A DNA stretch of 64,000 bases from Pseudoduganella dura (lineage in GTDB: Bacteria > Pseudomonadota > Gammaproteobacteria > Burkholderiales > Burkholderiaceae_D). A program made the position numbers and the translations under genes. The stretch is taken from the NCBI RefSeq assembly GCF_009727155.1, contig NZ_WNWM01000002.1, positions 1,302,001 through 1,366,000 on the forward strand, given 5' to 3'. The notes below the pieces were generated by a model, which saw only the letters and a list, made by a program, of their open reading frames with translations, did not search any database and was not told where the DNA came from. Positions 37,910-46,162 of this stretch are shown here, piece after piece (the stretch's first letter is position 1; each line of letters begins with the position of its first letter).

Positions 37910-39957
37910 TGGTTCTGCGCGGGCTGCGGCGTGGCAGCGGGCGGCACGGTGGTCTGTGGCGGCGGCGTGATCGGCAGCACCTGCACCGGCTGCTGCGTGA
38001 CGCTCGATGCCGGCCCCGGCTGCGACGTCGACAACGGCACGCCGCTCGATGTGCCGGACTCCTGCGGAGTTCCCTGTGCAGGGGCCGGCAAAGTTCCCTG
38101 TGCAGGCACCTGGGGTACGCCGTTCGGCGCCGCGCCACGCTGCGGCAGGGGCACCAGCTCGCGCACGCTCAGCTCGGGCTTGCGGCGGAAGTTCGCTTCG
38201 GTACCGGCCGAAAACTCGGTGGCCGCAGCATCCGGGCGCTGCAGGTTGCGCACCAGGTGTGGCGTGATCGACAGCACGATCTCCGTTTTCTGGTTGTCAT
38301 CGGTCTGCGTGCCGAACAGGCGACCGAGGATCGGCAGGTCGCCCAGCCCCGGGATCTTGTCGCCGCCGTTACGCTCTTCGCTGTTGATCAGGCCCGCAAG
38401 CACCTGGTTTTCGCCATCCTTCAGCTGCAGCATCGTCGATGCCTGGCGCGTACCGATCTGATATGCCGTGGTACCGGAGGCCGTTGTAATCGTGCGCACC
38501 AGGTTCGACACCTCGAGGGCGATGCGGATCGCCACTTCGTTGTTCAGGTAGATGGTCGGCTCCGCGTTCAACGTGAGACCCACGTCGATGTAGCTGACGC
38601 TTTCCTGCGAGAAGGTAGACGCCCCACCGGTCAGGGTGGTGGTAATCACGGGCACCTTGTCGCCGATCACGATCTTGGCTTTCTCCTTGTTGCGCACGCG
38701 AATGCGCGGGTTGGCCAGCAAATTCGAATCCGAATCGGTTCGGTTCGCGGTCGCCGTGGCGCTGAGGCTGGAAATCCCCAGCGTACGCCGGTTCAGGTTG
38801 TCGAGGTCGCTCAACGTCAGCACCGAGCCCGAACTGCTGATCAGCGGCGTCAGCGTCACACCGGTCGGCCAGGCAATGCCCAGCTCCAGCAGGCGGGTGC
38901 GCTTGATCTCGAGGATCTCCACTTCCAGCATCACCTCCGGCTCGGCCATGTCCTGCACCGCCACGATCTTCTCGGCCAGGCGGATGGCATCGGCGTTGTC
39001 GCGCATGATCACCAGGTTCAGCTTTTCGTCGGCCACCACGTCGCGCGACTTCAGGATCGTCTTCAGCGTATTGGCCACCAGCTTGGCTTCGGCATTGGCC
39101 AGGAAGAAAGTCTTGACGACGGTTTCCTGGTATTCCTTCAGCTTGGCCGCGATGTTCGGATAGATCAGGATCGTGTTCGCATCCATTACCTGCTGTTCCA
39201 GCTGGTTCGTCATCAGCAGGTAGTACACCGCCGACTCGACCGTGCTGTTCCTCAGCATGATCGTGGTGCGGGCGTCAGCCTTGACGTCCTTGTCGAACAC
39301 GAAATTGAGTCCCGAGCGGCGCGAGATCACGTCGAACACCTGTTTCAATGGCGCATCGCGGAACTCGATCGTGATCGGCTGCCTGAAGGCCTTGGCCAGT
39401 GCCGTTTCGCCGCCGTTCGGCGGATTCTTTTCGGCGATCTCGCGCAGCAGCAGCCTGGCGCGCGGCTGGTCGGGCTTTTCGGCCACGATCGCCTCGAGCT
39501 TTTTCTTCGCCGCGTCGAATTCCTTCTTTTCGACCAGCGTGGCGGCCTCGGCCAGCAGCCGGTCATGGCGTTCCGCCATGTCGAGCGTGCGCAGCGCCAT
39601 GCGCGCCCGTTCGTTTTGCGGATTGAGCGCCAGCACGCGCTGGATGTTCTGCAGCGCCAGTTCGCGCTGGCCTTCGGCGGTCTGGCGTTCGGCCTGGTCG
39701 AGGTAGCGCGTGACGGCGCGGTCGCGCGCCTGTAGGTACGCGGCGCGGTACTGCGCGTTGCCGGGCTCCTTGGTGAACGCTTCCTGCAATTTCAGCAGGC
39801 CCGCTTCCACCTGGTCTTTTTCGATCAGGTCGCGGCCGTCGCGAAACGCCATCTGGGCGGCACAGCCGGACAGCGCGAGCGCCAGCGCGGACAGCGTCAA
39901 TACGCGGCGTATCGTGCCACCGCGGCTAGCGCGGCCACCGGGAATGTGCGTGTTCAA
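37906..39957 (-). CDS. Secretin with lipoprotein signal and N-terminal TPR-like region
   Basis: Outer-membrane channel of the operon, 683 aa. It starts with a lipoprotein signal (LALSGC, Cys32), unlike many GspD proteins. Residues about 35-175 look like helical TPR repeats (ALQNIQRVLALNPQNERARM). A secretin N-domain follows (ITIEFRDAPLKQVFDVISRRSGLNF near 195), then ring-building domains with KLNLVIMRDNADAIRLAEK near 310, and the secretin beta-barrel domain (about 340-580) with VPVITTTLTGG and LLDVGLT-like SYIDVGLTLNAEP. KIPGLGDLPILGRLFGTQ near 550 is the C-terminal signature. The last 70 residues are Pro/Gln-rich. The ATG at 39957 overlaps the PilP-like gene by 4 bp. The closest comparison is MshL/GspD-type secretins of hybrid systems. 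Confidence 0.92.
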   Translation of the reverse strand: MNTHIPGGRASRGGTIRRVLTLSALALALSGCAAQMAFRDGRDLIEKDQVEAGLLKLQEAFTKEPGNAQYRAAYLQARDRAVTRYLDQAERQTAEGQRELALQNIQRVLALNPQNERARMALRTLDMAERHDRLLAEAATLVEKKEFDAAKKKLEAIVAEKPDQPRARLLLREIAEKNPPNGGETALAKAFRQPITIEFRDAPLKQVFDVISRRSGLNFVFDKDVKADARTTIMLRNSTVESAVYYLLMTNQLEQQVMDANTILIYPNIAAKLKEYQETVVKTFFLANAEAKLVANTLKTILKSRDVVADEKLNLVIMRDNADAIRLAEKIVAVQDMAEPEVMLEVEILEIKRTRLLELGIAWPTGVTLTPLISSSGSVLTLSDLDNLNRRTLGISSLSATATANRTDSDSNLLANPRIRVRNKEKAKIVIGDKVPVITTTLTGGASTFSQESVSYIDVGLTLNAEPTIYLNNEVAIRIALEVSNLVRTITTASGTTAYQIGTRQASTMLQLKDGENQVLAGLINSEERNGGDKIPGLGDLPILGRLFGTQTDDNQKTEIVLSITPHLVRNLQRPDAAATEFSAGTEANFRRKPELSVRELVPLPQRGAAPNGVPQVPAQGTLPAPAQGTPQESGTSSGVPLSTSQPGPASSVTQQPVQVLPITPPPQTTVPPAATPQPAQNQ

Positions 39958-40499
39958 TCCATGACTCCAATATTAAGCTGTTGCACCTGTTTCAGGGGCA
40001 GGTAGGTGAGCGTCAGCGTGGGCGGCGCGATGGCGTCGACGCGGTACATGCCGTCGATCACGGTGCCCACGCGCGCGATATAGGTGCGGTCGGGGCGGGC
40101 CAGGTAGACTTCCCAGGCGCCATCGGCCACGCCCTTGCCGAGTACCGTGAACGGCATCGGCGGCGCGGTCGGAGCCGGCGGTGCCGGCGGCGGGCCGCTC
40201 GGCGCTTCGGCTGCCGCGGGCGGCGGGTTCAGGTCCTGGCCGGCGAACACGCCGCCGCTGCCCTGGAATGCGCCCTCCCCGGTCGCGCCGATCAGTTCGG
40301 CGCGCGGCACCAGCCGCAGGATCGCACCGCCGGCCGGCGCCGCTGCCGGCGCACGCTCGGCGGCGCGCGGCGCGGCCACCGGTGCCCGGGCGCGCTCGAC
40401 CGGTTCGGCCACGTCGCTTTCCGGCGTGTTGTCGCCGAAGACGACGAGGCCGGCCGCGATCGCCAGCGCGGCCACCATCAGCAGGTGCCGGGGTGTCAC
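39954..40499 (-). CDS. PilP/GspC-like periplasmic linker protein
   Basis: A 181 aa protein with one N-terminal membrane helix (residues 5-22), an Ala/Pro/Arg-rich linker, a second Pro-rich spacer around residue 95-115 (PPPAPPAPTAPPMP) and a C-terminal small beta domain (FTVLGKGVADGAWEVYLARP, IARVGTVIDGMYRVDAI). That last part resembles the HR/PilP domain which contacts the secretin N0 domain. Its position directly before the secretin gene (4 bp overlap) fits this job. The start is GTG at 40499, 10 bp after the PilO-like stop. Sequence identity to any named family is weak; the call rests on domain layout and gene order. Confidence 0.7.
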   Translation of the reverse strand: MTPRHLLMVAALAIAAGLVVFGDNTPESDVAEPVERARAPVAAPRAAERAPAAAPAGGAILRLVPRAELIGATGEGAFQGSGGVFAGQDLNPPPAAAEAPSGPPPAPPAPTAPPMPFTVLGKGVADGAWEVYLARPDRTYIARVGTVIDGMYRVDAIAPPTLTLTYLPLKQVQQLNIGVMD

Positions 40500-40509
40500 G
40501 GTGCTTCCT

Positions 40510-41082
40510 TCACGGTGTCTCCTTCAGGTACAACGTGATGCGCAGCCGGGCTTCGACGGTGGGGTCGGCGATCGTTTCGCGGCGGAAGCTCACTTCGTCC
40601 AGCGCGGCGAACGGTACCGCCGCCAGCCCCTCCAGCGCGAACTGCCAGATGTTGCGGTACGTGCCCTTCACGGGCAGCGCGATCTGGTACGTGGTCACGC
40701 CGCTGGCCTTGTCGAATGCCAGCTTGTATTCGCCCTGGCGCAGCACCAGGCCGGACTTGCCGGCCAGGTCGAACAGCGTTTTCACCTGCTGTTCGGCGTG
40801 GCGCTTCTCGCCCAGCGTGGCATAGAACAGTGCCAGGTTTTCATTGGCGGTCGGCGGCGCGGGCGCCTCCGCCATGGTGGAAGCGGCCGGCAGCGGCCGC
40901 GCCAGTTCCTCTTGGAGTGCCGCCCGCTGCGGCAACAGCCACGCCCAGGTGGCCAGGCCGGCCGCCAGCAGCGCCACGGCGATGCAGGCCGGGGCGCCGG
41001 CACGCATCGCGGCCAGGCGCAGCGCGAGCATCAGCGGTGCCAGCTGAATATCATTCCATCCATCATTCCACTGCCCCTTCAT
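40510..41082 (-). CDS. PilO/GspM-like inner-membrane protein
   Basis: A 190 aa bitopic protein: short cytoplasmic N-terminus, one membrane helix (residues about 27-46, CIAVALLAAGLATWAWLL), a coiled coil (QRAALQEELARP) and a periplasmic ferredoxin-like domain (KTLFDLAGKSGLVLRQGEYKL, ALPVKGTYRNIWQFALEGL). This is the PilO layout. The ATG at 41082 was chosen over an upstream GTG at 41094 because it has GGAGGG at ideal distance and overlaps the PilN-like stop as ATGA. It probably pairs with the PilN-like protein as an inner-membrane platform. Confidence 0.75.
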   Translation of the reverse strand: MKGQWNDGWNDIQLAPLMLALRLAAMRAGAPACIAVALLAAGLATWAWLLPQRAALQEELARPLPAASTMAEAPAPPTANENLALFYATLGEKRHAEQQVKTLFDLAGKSGLVLRQGEYKLAFDKASGVTTYQIALPVKGTYRNIWQFALEGLAAVPFAALDEVSFRRETIADPTVEARLRITLYLKETP

Positions 41083-41624
41083 TGCGCCCTCCACTGCGCT
41101 TCGACCTGGAACCGGATCGCGTGGTTCGGATCCTGCTCGCCGATTTCATGCCGCACCAGCGCCGCGCCGGTAAAGAATTCCTGCTGCTTGAGCACCTGCA
41201 CGTAACCCACCATGTCGTCGCTGTTGCGGGCCTCGGCCGTGATCTTCAGCAGCTGCTTCTTCGGATCGGGGTCGAGCGCGAGCAGCGCGATATTGGCCGG
41301 GGTGGCGGCGCCGATCGCATCCTCGAGCTGGCGCCACGGCACGTTCAGCCGCAGGATCGCGGCGTTGACGGCACTCGCCTGCGCTTCGGGAATCGCCACC
41401 TCGGCTATCCGTGCCGGGCGCTTCGACAGCGCTGCCTGGCTGGCACGAATGCGTTCGATCTGCTGTTCGCGCGCGGCACGCTGTTCGGCCATCTGCGTGG
41501 CGAACCACAGGCCGCCGGCGCACAGCGCGAGGCCGGCGATGCCCGCCGCCAGCAACGCCGGATGCAGCCGGTACAGCGCGCGCCGCCAGGTGGCCGGTGC
41601 GAAATCGATCTGCATCGGCTTCAT
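41079..41624 (-). CDS. PilN/GspL-like inner-membrane protein
   Basis: A 181 aa bitopic protein. It begins MKPMQIDFAP, comparable to the short N-terminal PilN motif that binds PilM. A membrane helix (about 24-42), a coiled coil with EQRAAREQQIERIRASQAAL, and a periplasmic domain (LRLNVPWRQLEDAIGAATPANIALLALD split as VPWRQLEDAIGAA and LLALDPDPKKQLLKI) follow. The VPWRQLE..ALDPD..LKI.AEA pattern is what I recall for PilN-type domains of MSHA-like and atypical secretion systems. The ATG at 41624 overlaps the PilM-like stop by 4 bp; the stop overlaps the PilO-like start. Confidence 0.78.
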   Translation of the reverse strand: MKPMQIDFAPATWRRALYRLHPALLAAGIAGLALCAGGLWFATQMAEQRAAREQQIERIRASQAALSKRPARIAEVAIPEAQASAVNAAILRLNVPWRQLEDAIGAATPANIALLALDPDPKKQLLKITAEARNSDDMVGYVQVLKQQEFFTGAALVRHEIGEQDPNHAIRFQVEAQWRAQ

Positions 41625-42430
41625 GGTGCGCTCCCGGCAAGGGCCAGGCGGCCGGCGGCGGACAGCTCGTCGCCCTGTCCCGCATCGAGCCGCGTCACCG
41701 GAATCTGCCCTGCCGCCCCCGGTTTCGCCAGCGCGGCCGGCAGCGGGCCGCACAACTGCACCTGCGCCGGCGCTTCCAGTCCGAGCAGCAACGCCTCGCG
41801 CCCCAACATCTGCGCCAGCCAGTAATGATCGGCGCCGGGAGGCACCTGCAACGCGCGCACGGCGCGCAGCTGGCGGCCCTCGATCGCGGCCACGGTCAGC
41901 AGGCCGTCGTGCAGCTGGCCGAACCAGGCGCCCGGGCGGATCGCGCGGCACCAGCGGTTCCAGGCGGTGACGAAATGCGGCACCACCTGCACCACCTGCA
42001 GCCGGCTCTCCGCCGCCACCGCTTCCACCAGCGACAGCAGCGCGCGCGGCACGGCGGCGGCAAAGAACGGTTCGGTGCAATGCCAGTCGGCCGTGACGTG
42101 CCAGGCGGCCGGCCCTTCGCCATACAACGCATGGAAGCGCAGCGCCGCCGCTGCCTCGATGTCCGGCAGCCGCGCGGCACCGGGCGGCGGCGCCACCTGC
42201 CACAGCCGGCACAGTTCATCGGCCAGCACCACCGTGACCGGCCGGCCGGCCACGGCCTGCCCGGCCACCAGCGCCCGCAGTGCCTGGCCCAGCGGCTCGT
42301 TGCCGGGGCCGGCCACCGGCTGCTCGGCCAGCACGGTCGCCTTGCCGCCCCCCCAGCGCGATGCCGCCAGCAGGCTCACGGCGCCGGTGGCGACGCCCAG
42401 GCGCAGGACCTGTCCGAACGGCCTACGCAT
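41621..42430 (-). CDS. PilM/MshI-like cytoplasmic assembly protein (short)
   Basis: A 269 aa soluble protein between gspE and the PilN-like gene, the position of PilM in type IV pilus operons. Hydrophobic-strand patterns such as VTVVLADELCRLWQVAPP and a late GLEAPAQVQLCGPLP would fit an actin-like fold. It is shorter than PilM (about 350 aa), and I see no convincing nucleotide-binding phosphate loops. It therefore looks like a reduced MshI-type or GspL-cytoplasmic-domain-type protein. The ATG at 42430 overlaps the gspE stop by 8 bp. Function is inferred from order: linking the ATPase to the PilN/O-like platform. Confidence 0.65.
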   Translation of the reverse strand: MRRPFGQVLRLGVATGAVSLLAASRWGGGKATVLAEQPVAGPGNEPLGQALRALVAGQAVAGRPVTVVLADELCRLWQVAPPPGAARLPDIEAAAALRFHALYGEGPAAWHVTADWHCTEPFFAAAVPRALLSLVEAVAAESRLQVVQVVPHFVTAWNRWCRAIRPGAWFGQLHDGLLTVAAIEGRQLRAVRALQVPPGADHYWLAQMLGREALLLGLEAPAQVQLCGPLPAALAKPGAAGQIPVTRLDAGQGDELSAAGRLALAGSAP

Positions 42431-44150
42431 GGAGGGTTACCCGCTTGATCTCGGCCAGCGTGGTGCCGCCGCGCTTGACCACTTCCAGCGCCGCGTGGCG
42501 CAGGCTGCGCGTGCCGTTCGCGTAGGCGGCCTGCTTGACCTGGCGGATCGGCCGCTTCTCGACGATCAGTTCGCGGATCTCGTCGTTCAGCGTGAGGATC
42601 TCGGCGATCGAGCGCCGGCCCTTGTAGCCGGTGCCGCGGCAGTCGCCGCACCCCTTGCCGGCCTTGAATTCGTAATCGAACACGTCGGCGCGCGCCAGGC
42701 CCACGCTGGCCAGTTCGTTGTCGTCCGGCGTGTATTCGACCGCGCAGTGCGGGCAGTTGATGCGCACCAGGCGCTGGGCCCAGATGCCGTTCAGCGCCGA
42801 CACGAACGCATACGGGTCGATGCCCATGTGCGTGAAGCGGCCGAACACGTCGAACACGTTGTTGGCGTGGACGGTGGTCAGCACCAGGTGGCCCGTCAGC
42901 GCCGACTGCACCGCGATTTCCGCCGTTTCGCGGTCGCGGATCTCGCCCACCATGATCTTGTCTGGGTCGTGCCGCAGGATCGAGCGCAGCCCCTTGGCGA
43001 ACGTCAGGCCCTTTTTTTCGTTGACGGGGATCTGCAGGATGCCGGGCAGCTGGTACTCGACCGGGTCCTCGATCGTGATGATCTTCTCGCGGCCGTTGTG
43101 GATCTCGGTCAGCGCCGCGTACAGCGTAGTGGTCTTGCCGGAACCGGTCGGCCCCGTGACCAGCAGCATGCCGTAGGCTTCCTGCGCCAGCGTGCGCAGC
43201 GTGGCCAGCGACGGCGCATCGAAGCCCAGCGACTCGAGCGACAGCGAGCCGTACGATTCGATCATGGCGCGCTTGTCGAGCACGCGGATGACGGCGTCCT
43301 CGCCATGGATGCTGGGCATGATCGACACGCGCAGGTCGATCTCGCGCCCGGCCGACGACACGCGGAAGCTGCCGTCCTGCGGCACGCGCCGCTCGGCGAT
43401 GTCCAGCTCGGCCAGCACCTTCAGGCGCGAGATGATCTGCTCGGCGACCTCGATGCCGCCGACGGCGGTGGCGTGATCGAGCACGCCGTCGACGCGGTAC
43501 TTGACGGCCAGGCCGCCGGCCGTGCTTTCCAGGTGGATGTCGGAAGCGCCGGCCTTCAACGCGTCGTACAGCGTGGAGTTCACCAGCCGCACCGCGGGAC
43601 TGGCCGCTTCCGACACCGAGGCGAACGACAGCACGGCGGCCGTCTTGCCGTCGCGCCGGCCGTTTTCGGTACCGGGCTGCAGCGAGTCGGTGGCGCGCGC
43701 CGATTCTTCCTGTTTCGACAGGTAGGCGGCGATGTCGGACTGCAGCGCCAGGCGCACGTGCAGCGGCGCGTGCGGTGTGGCGCGGGCCTGGGCCGACAGC
43801 CACGTTTGCAGGTCCAGGTCGAACGGATCGGCGATCACGCCGGTGAGCACGCCTTCCTGGGTGCGCAGCAGCACGCATTTGCGCGCCATCGCCTGCGACA
43901 GCGGCAACAGGTCGAAGGCCGGCGTGAAGGCCAGCATCTCCACCGTTTCGAGCACCGCGAGGCCGAACGGCAGCGCCAGCGCGCGCACCACCAGCCGCGG
44001 CTCCATGCCGGTCAGCGTTTCGAGTTCTTCCACCAGCGTGCGTTTCGAGGCGGCCTGGGCGGCGCGTGCCCGCGTCAGCAGCGCGTGGTCGATGGCAGCG
44101 ACCGACGCGACGGCGGGTGCGATGGTGGAATTGAGGGCCGGATCGTTCAA
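42423..44150 (-). CDS. gspE: GspE/PilB-type secretion ATPase
   Basis: Hexameric ATPase that powers pseudopilus assembly, 575 aa. The N-terminal region (1-160) is the T2SSE_N-like domain that docks on the inner-membrane platform. The ATPase domain has DIHLESTAGGLAVKYRVDG near residue 200, Walker A GPTGSGKTTT near 328, the Asp box IITIEDPVEYQLPG near 358, Walker B-like IMVGEIRDRETAEIA near 400 and a zinc-binding tetracysteine (CPHC near 467, CGDC near 500), which is typical of GspE/PilB rather than PilT. The ATG at 44150 overlaps the gspF stop by 4 bp. Confidence 0.94.
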   Translation of the reverse strand: MNDPALNSTIAPAVASVAAIDHALLTRARAAQAASKRTLVEELETLTGMEPRLVVRALALPFGLAVLETVEMLAFTPAFDLLPLSQAMARKCVLLRTQEGVLTGVIADPFDLDLQTWLSAQARATPHAPLHVRLALQSDIAAYLSKQEESARATDSLQPGTENGRRDGKTAAVLSFASVSEAASPAVRLVNSTLYDALKAGASDIHLESTAGGLAVKYRVDGVLDHATAVGGIEVAEQIISRLKVLAELDIAERRVPQDGSFRVSSAGREIDLRVSIMPSIHGEDAVIRVLDKRAMIESYGSLSLESLGFDAPSLATLRTLAQEAYGMLLVTGPTGSGKTTTLYAALTEIHNGREKIITIEDPVEYQLPGILQIPVNEKKGLTFAKGLRSILRHDPDKIMVGEIRDRETAEIAVQSALTGHLVLTTVHANNVFDVFGRFTHMGIDPYAFVSALNGIWAQRLVRINCPHCAVEYTPDDNELASVGLARADVFDYEFKAGKGCGDCRGTGYKGRRSIAEILTLNDEIRELIVEKRPIRQVKQAAYANGTRSLRHAALEVVKRGGTTLAEIKRVTLHA

Positions 44151-45331
44151 GACATTTCTCCGGCAAGGTCAAAAATAGGCATGTACAGCAATACGACGAT
44201 GGCGCCGACGATCAGGCCGATGCCGGCCATCAGCAGCGGCTCGAAGGTGCGCGTGAAACGGTCGATCCAGCGGGTGATCTCGCCGTCGTAGAAAGCGGCC
44301 GACTGGGTGAGCATCGGCCCGAGGTCGCCGGTGCGCTCGCCCACGCGCAGCATGCGCAGCGAGATCGGCGTGGTGAGCCCGTTGGCTTCGAACGCGGTGG
44401 ACAGCGGCAGGCCCGATTCCACCGCCCCCTTGGCCAGCTGCAGCCCGCTCTTGACATTGGCCGATACCATGCCCTGTACGGTTTCCATGGCCTGCACGAT
44501 CGTGACGCCGCCTTCGTTGAGCATGCCGAGCGTCAGGTACAGCCGCGACAGCTCATAGATCTTTACCCGCTCGCCGACCGCGGGCAGGCGCCCGAGCAGG
44601 CGCATCAGCCCCCCGCTCGCCATCAGCCTGCGCACGCCGGCGACCACGGCCGCGATCGTCAATACCAGGCCGCCCAGCAAGGCGCCCGTGTGTTCGCCGG
44701 CGAACTGCCCCCAGGCCAGCATGACCTGCGACATCCATGGCAGGTTGCGGCCGGCGCCCTGGTAGACCTCGGCGAAACGCGGCACCACGTAGCCGATCAG
44801 GAACATCGACACGCCGCCGCCCACCAGCAGCAGGATGCACGGATAAATCGCGGCGGACACGATCTTGGCGCGCACGATGTCGATGCGCTGCTGATAGTCA
44901 ATGTAGCGCGCCAGCGAGCGCGGCAGGTCGCTGGTGCCTTCGGCGGCACGCACGATCCCCACGTACAGCGGCGGAAACAGCTGGGGCTGTTCAGCGAGCA
45001 CGGTGGAAAAGCGCTGGCCTTCGCGCAGGCCGCCCAGCAGGCGCTCCAGCACACCGCGGGTGGCCGGACTGGCTTCCTTCTCCAGCAAGGCTTCGAGTGC
45101 CTCGACGATGCCGAGGCCCGCTTTCAGCAACGCCAGCAGTTCCTGGCTGAACAGGACGAGTGAGAGCGCCGCGGCCTTGCCGCGCCGCAGCGCGCCGCGC
45201 ACCGGGCGGATGGCGCTGACGAACAGCCCGCGCGCCTCGACCTGGCGCCGCGCATCGGCTTCGTCGCGGCCATCGACCACGAGGTGGCCGATCACCATTT
45301 CCGGCGACAGGGTACGAACGTCGAACTGCAT
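44147..45331 (-). CDS. gspF: GspF/PilC-type inner-membrane platform protein
   Basis: Polytopic core of the secretion machine, 394 aa, with two repeated GspF domains (about 65-190 and 265-390) and three main membrane helices (near 165-190, 215-235 and 365-385). Motifs include LLALLKAGLGIVEALEAL near residue 65, the AAEGTSDLPRSLARYIDY block near 130 and its repeat RVGERTGDLGPMLTQSAAFYD near 330. The ATG at 45331 lies 72 bp downstream of the GspG gene, the only real gap in the operon. The stop overlaps gspE. Confidence 0.94.
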   Translation of the reverse strand: MQFDVRTLSPEMVIGHLVVDGRDEADARRQVEARGLFVSAIRPVRGALRRGKAAALSLVLFSQELLALLKAGLGIVEALEALLEKEASPATRGVLERLLGGLREGQRFSTVLAEQPQLFPPLYVGIVRAAEGTSDLPRSLARYIDYQQRIDIVRAKIVSAAIYPCILLLVGGGVSMFLIGYVVPRFAEVYQGAGRNLPWMSQVMLAWGQFAGEHTGALLGGLVLTIAAVVAGVRRLMASGGLMRLLGRLPAVGERVKIYELSRLYLTLGMLNEGGVTIVQAMETVQGMVSANVKSGLQLAKGAVESGLPLSTAFEANGLTTPISLRMLRVGERTGDLGPMLTQSAAFYDGEITRWIDRFTRTFEPLLMAGIGLIVGAIVVLLYMPIFDLAGEMS

Positions 45332-45403
45332 GGGATCGCTGCTGGGACGGGTTGATTAGGAAAATTCGCGGGACGATTCGGGGATACGCGGTAGATTCGC
45401 CGG

Positions 45404-45925
45404 CTATTGCGAGGAGATGTCGGCGTTGTCGCCGGTGCCGCCCGGCTGGCCGTCCTTGCCCAGTGACGTGATTTCATATTCACCGCGCGTGCCCGGCGCC
45501 TTGTACTGGTACACGCGCCCCCATGGATCGGGCGGCACGCTTTTCTTCAGGTACGGGCCGTTCCACTTGGCGCCCGCGGTGGCGGGCGCCACCAGCAGCG
45601 CGGCCAGGCCTTCTTCCGTGGTGGGATAGCGCCCCACGTCGAGCCGGTAGGTGTCTAGCGACTTTTCGAACGACTCGATCTGCGCCTTCGCCACGGTGAC
45701 TTCGGACTTGCCAAGCTGCGAGAAATACTTGGGACCGACATATGCCGCGAGCAGGCCGATGATGACGATCACCACCAGCAGCTCGAGCAGTGTGAAACCA
45801 CCGGCGCGCCGGTGCCCGGCTGCGCAGGGCACGTCATTCGCCACGCCATTCCGGCGCGCCGGCAGGCTCCAGTGCTGGCCCGCATCCGGCTGCTTACCAC
45901 GCTTTACATCCATTGCTGCACACAT
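45404..45925 (-). CDS. gspG: GspG-type major pseudopilin with long leader
   Basis: First gene of the operon, 173 aa. The prepilin peptidase site is RRAGG-FTLLELLVVIVIIGLLAAY with Glu at +5. The mature part is a textbook GspG: FEKSLDTYRLDVGRYPTTEEGL near residue 85, GPYLKKSVPPDPWGRVY near 120 and the C-terminal calcium-loop region GKDGQPGGTGDNADI. The leader is long (about 43 residues) if translation begins at the ATG at 45925, which has GGAGG nine bases before it; an ATG four codons later and a still later GTG are alternatives. Upstream lies 237 bp without a gene that should hold the operon promoter. Confidence 0.92.
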   Translation of the reverse strand: MCAAMDVKRGKQPDAGQHWSLPARRNGVANDVPCAAGHRRAGGFTLLELLVVIVIIGLLAAYVGPKYFSQLGKSEVTVAKAQIESFEKSLDTYRLDVGRYPTTEEGLAALLVAPATAGAKWNGPYLKKSVPPDPWGRVYQYKAPGTRGEYEITSLGKDGQPGGTGDNADISSQ

Positions 45926-46162
45926 CCGAAACAACCTCCGATTGCCGAGTTGACGGGGAAGGCTACCACGCCATTTAAGGTTTAGACAATTTTTTGTTTG
46001 CACATTGTCCTATACGCAATCTTGCAATCCGCCTGGAATGCTCATGGGAGAGGCCATTGCGATCCGTGGCGAAGCCGGGAAGATAGTCAGGCACGACCGC
46101 TCAATATCGCACCCATTCACTTCCCGCTTGCCCCCTGCCGAATGCCGTTCATTGATTTTACG

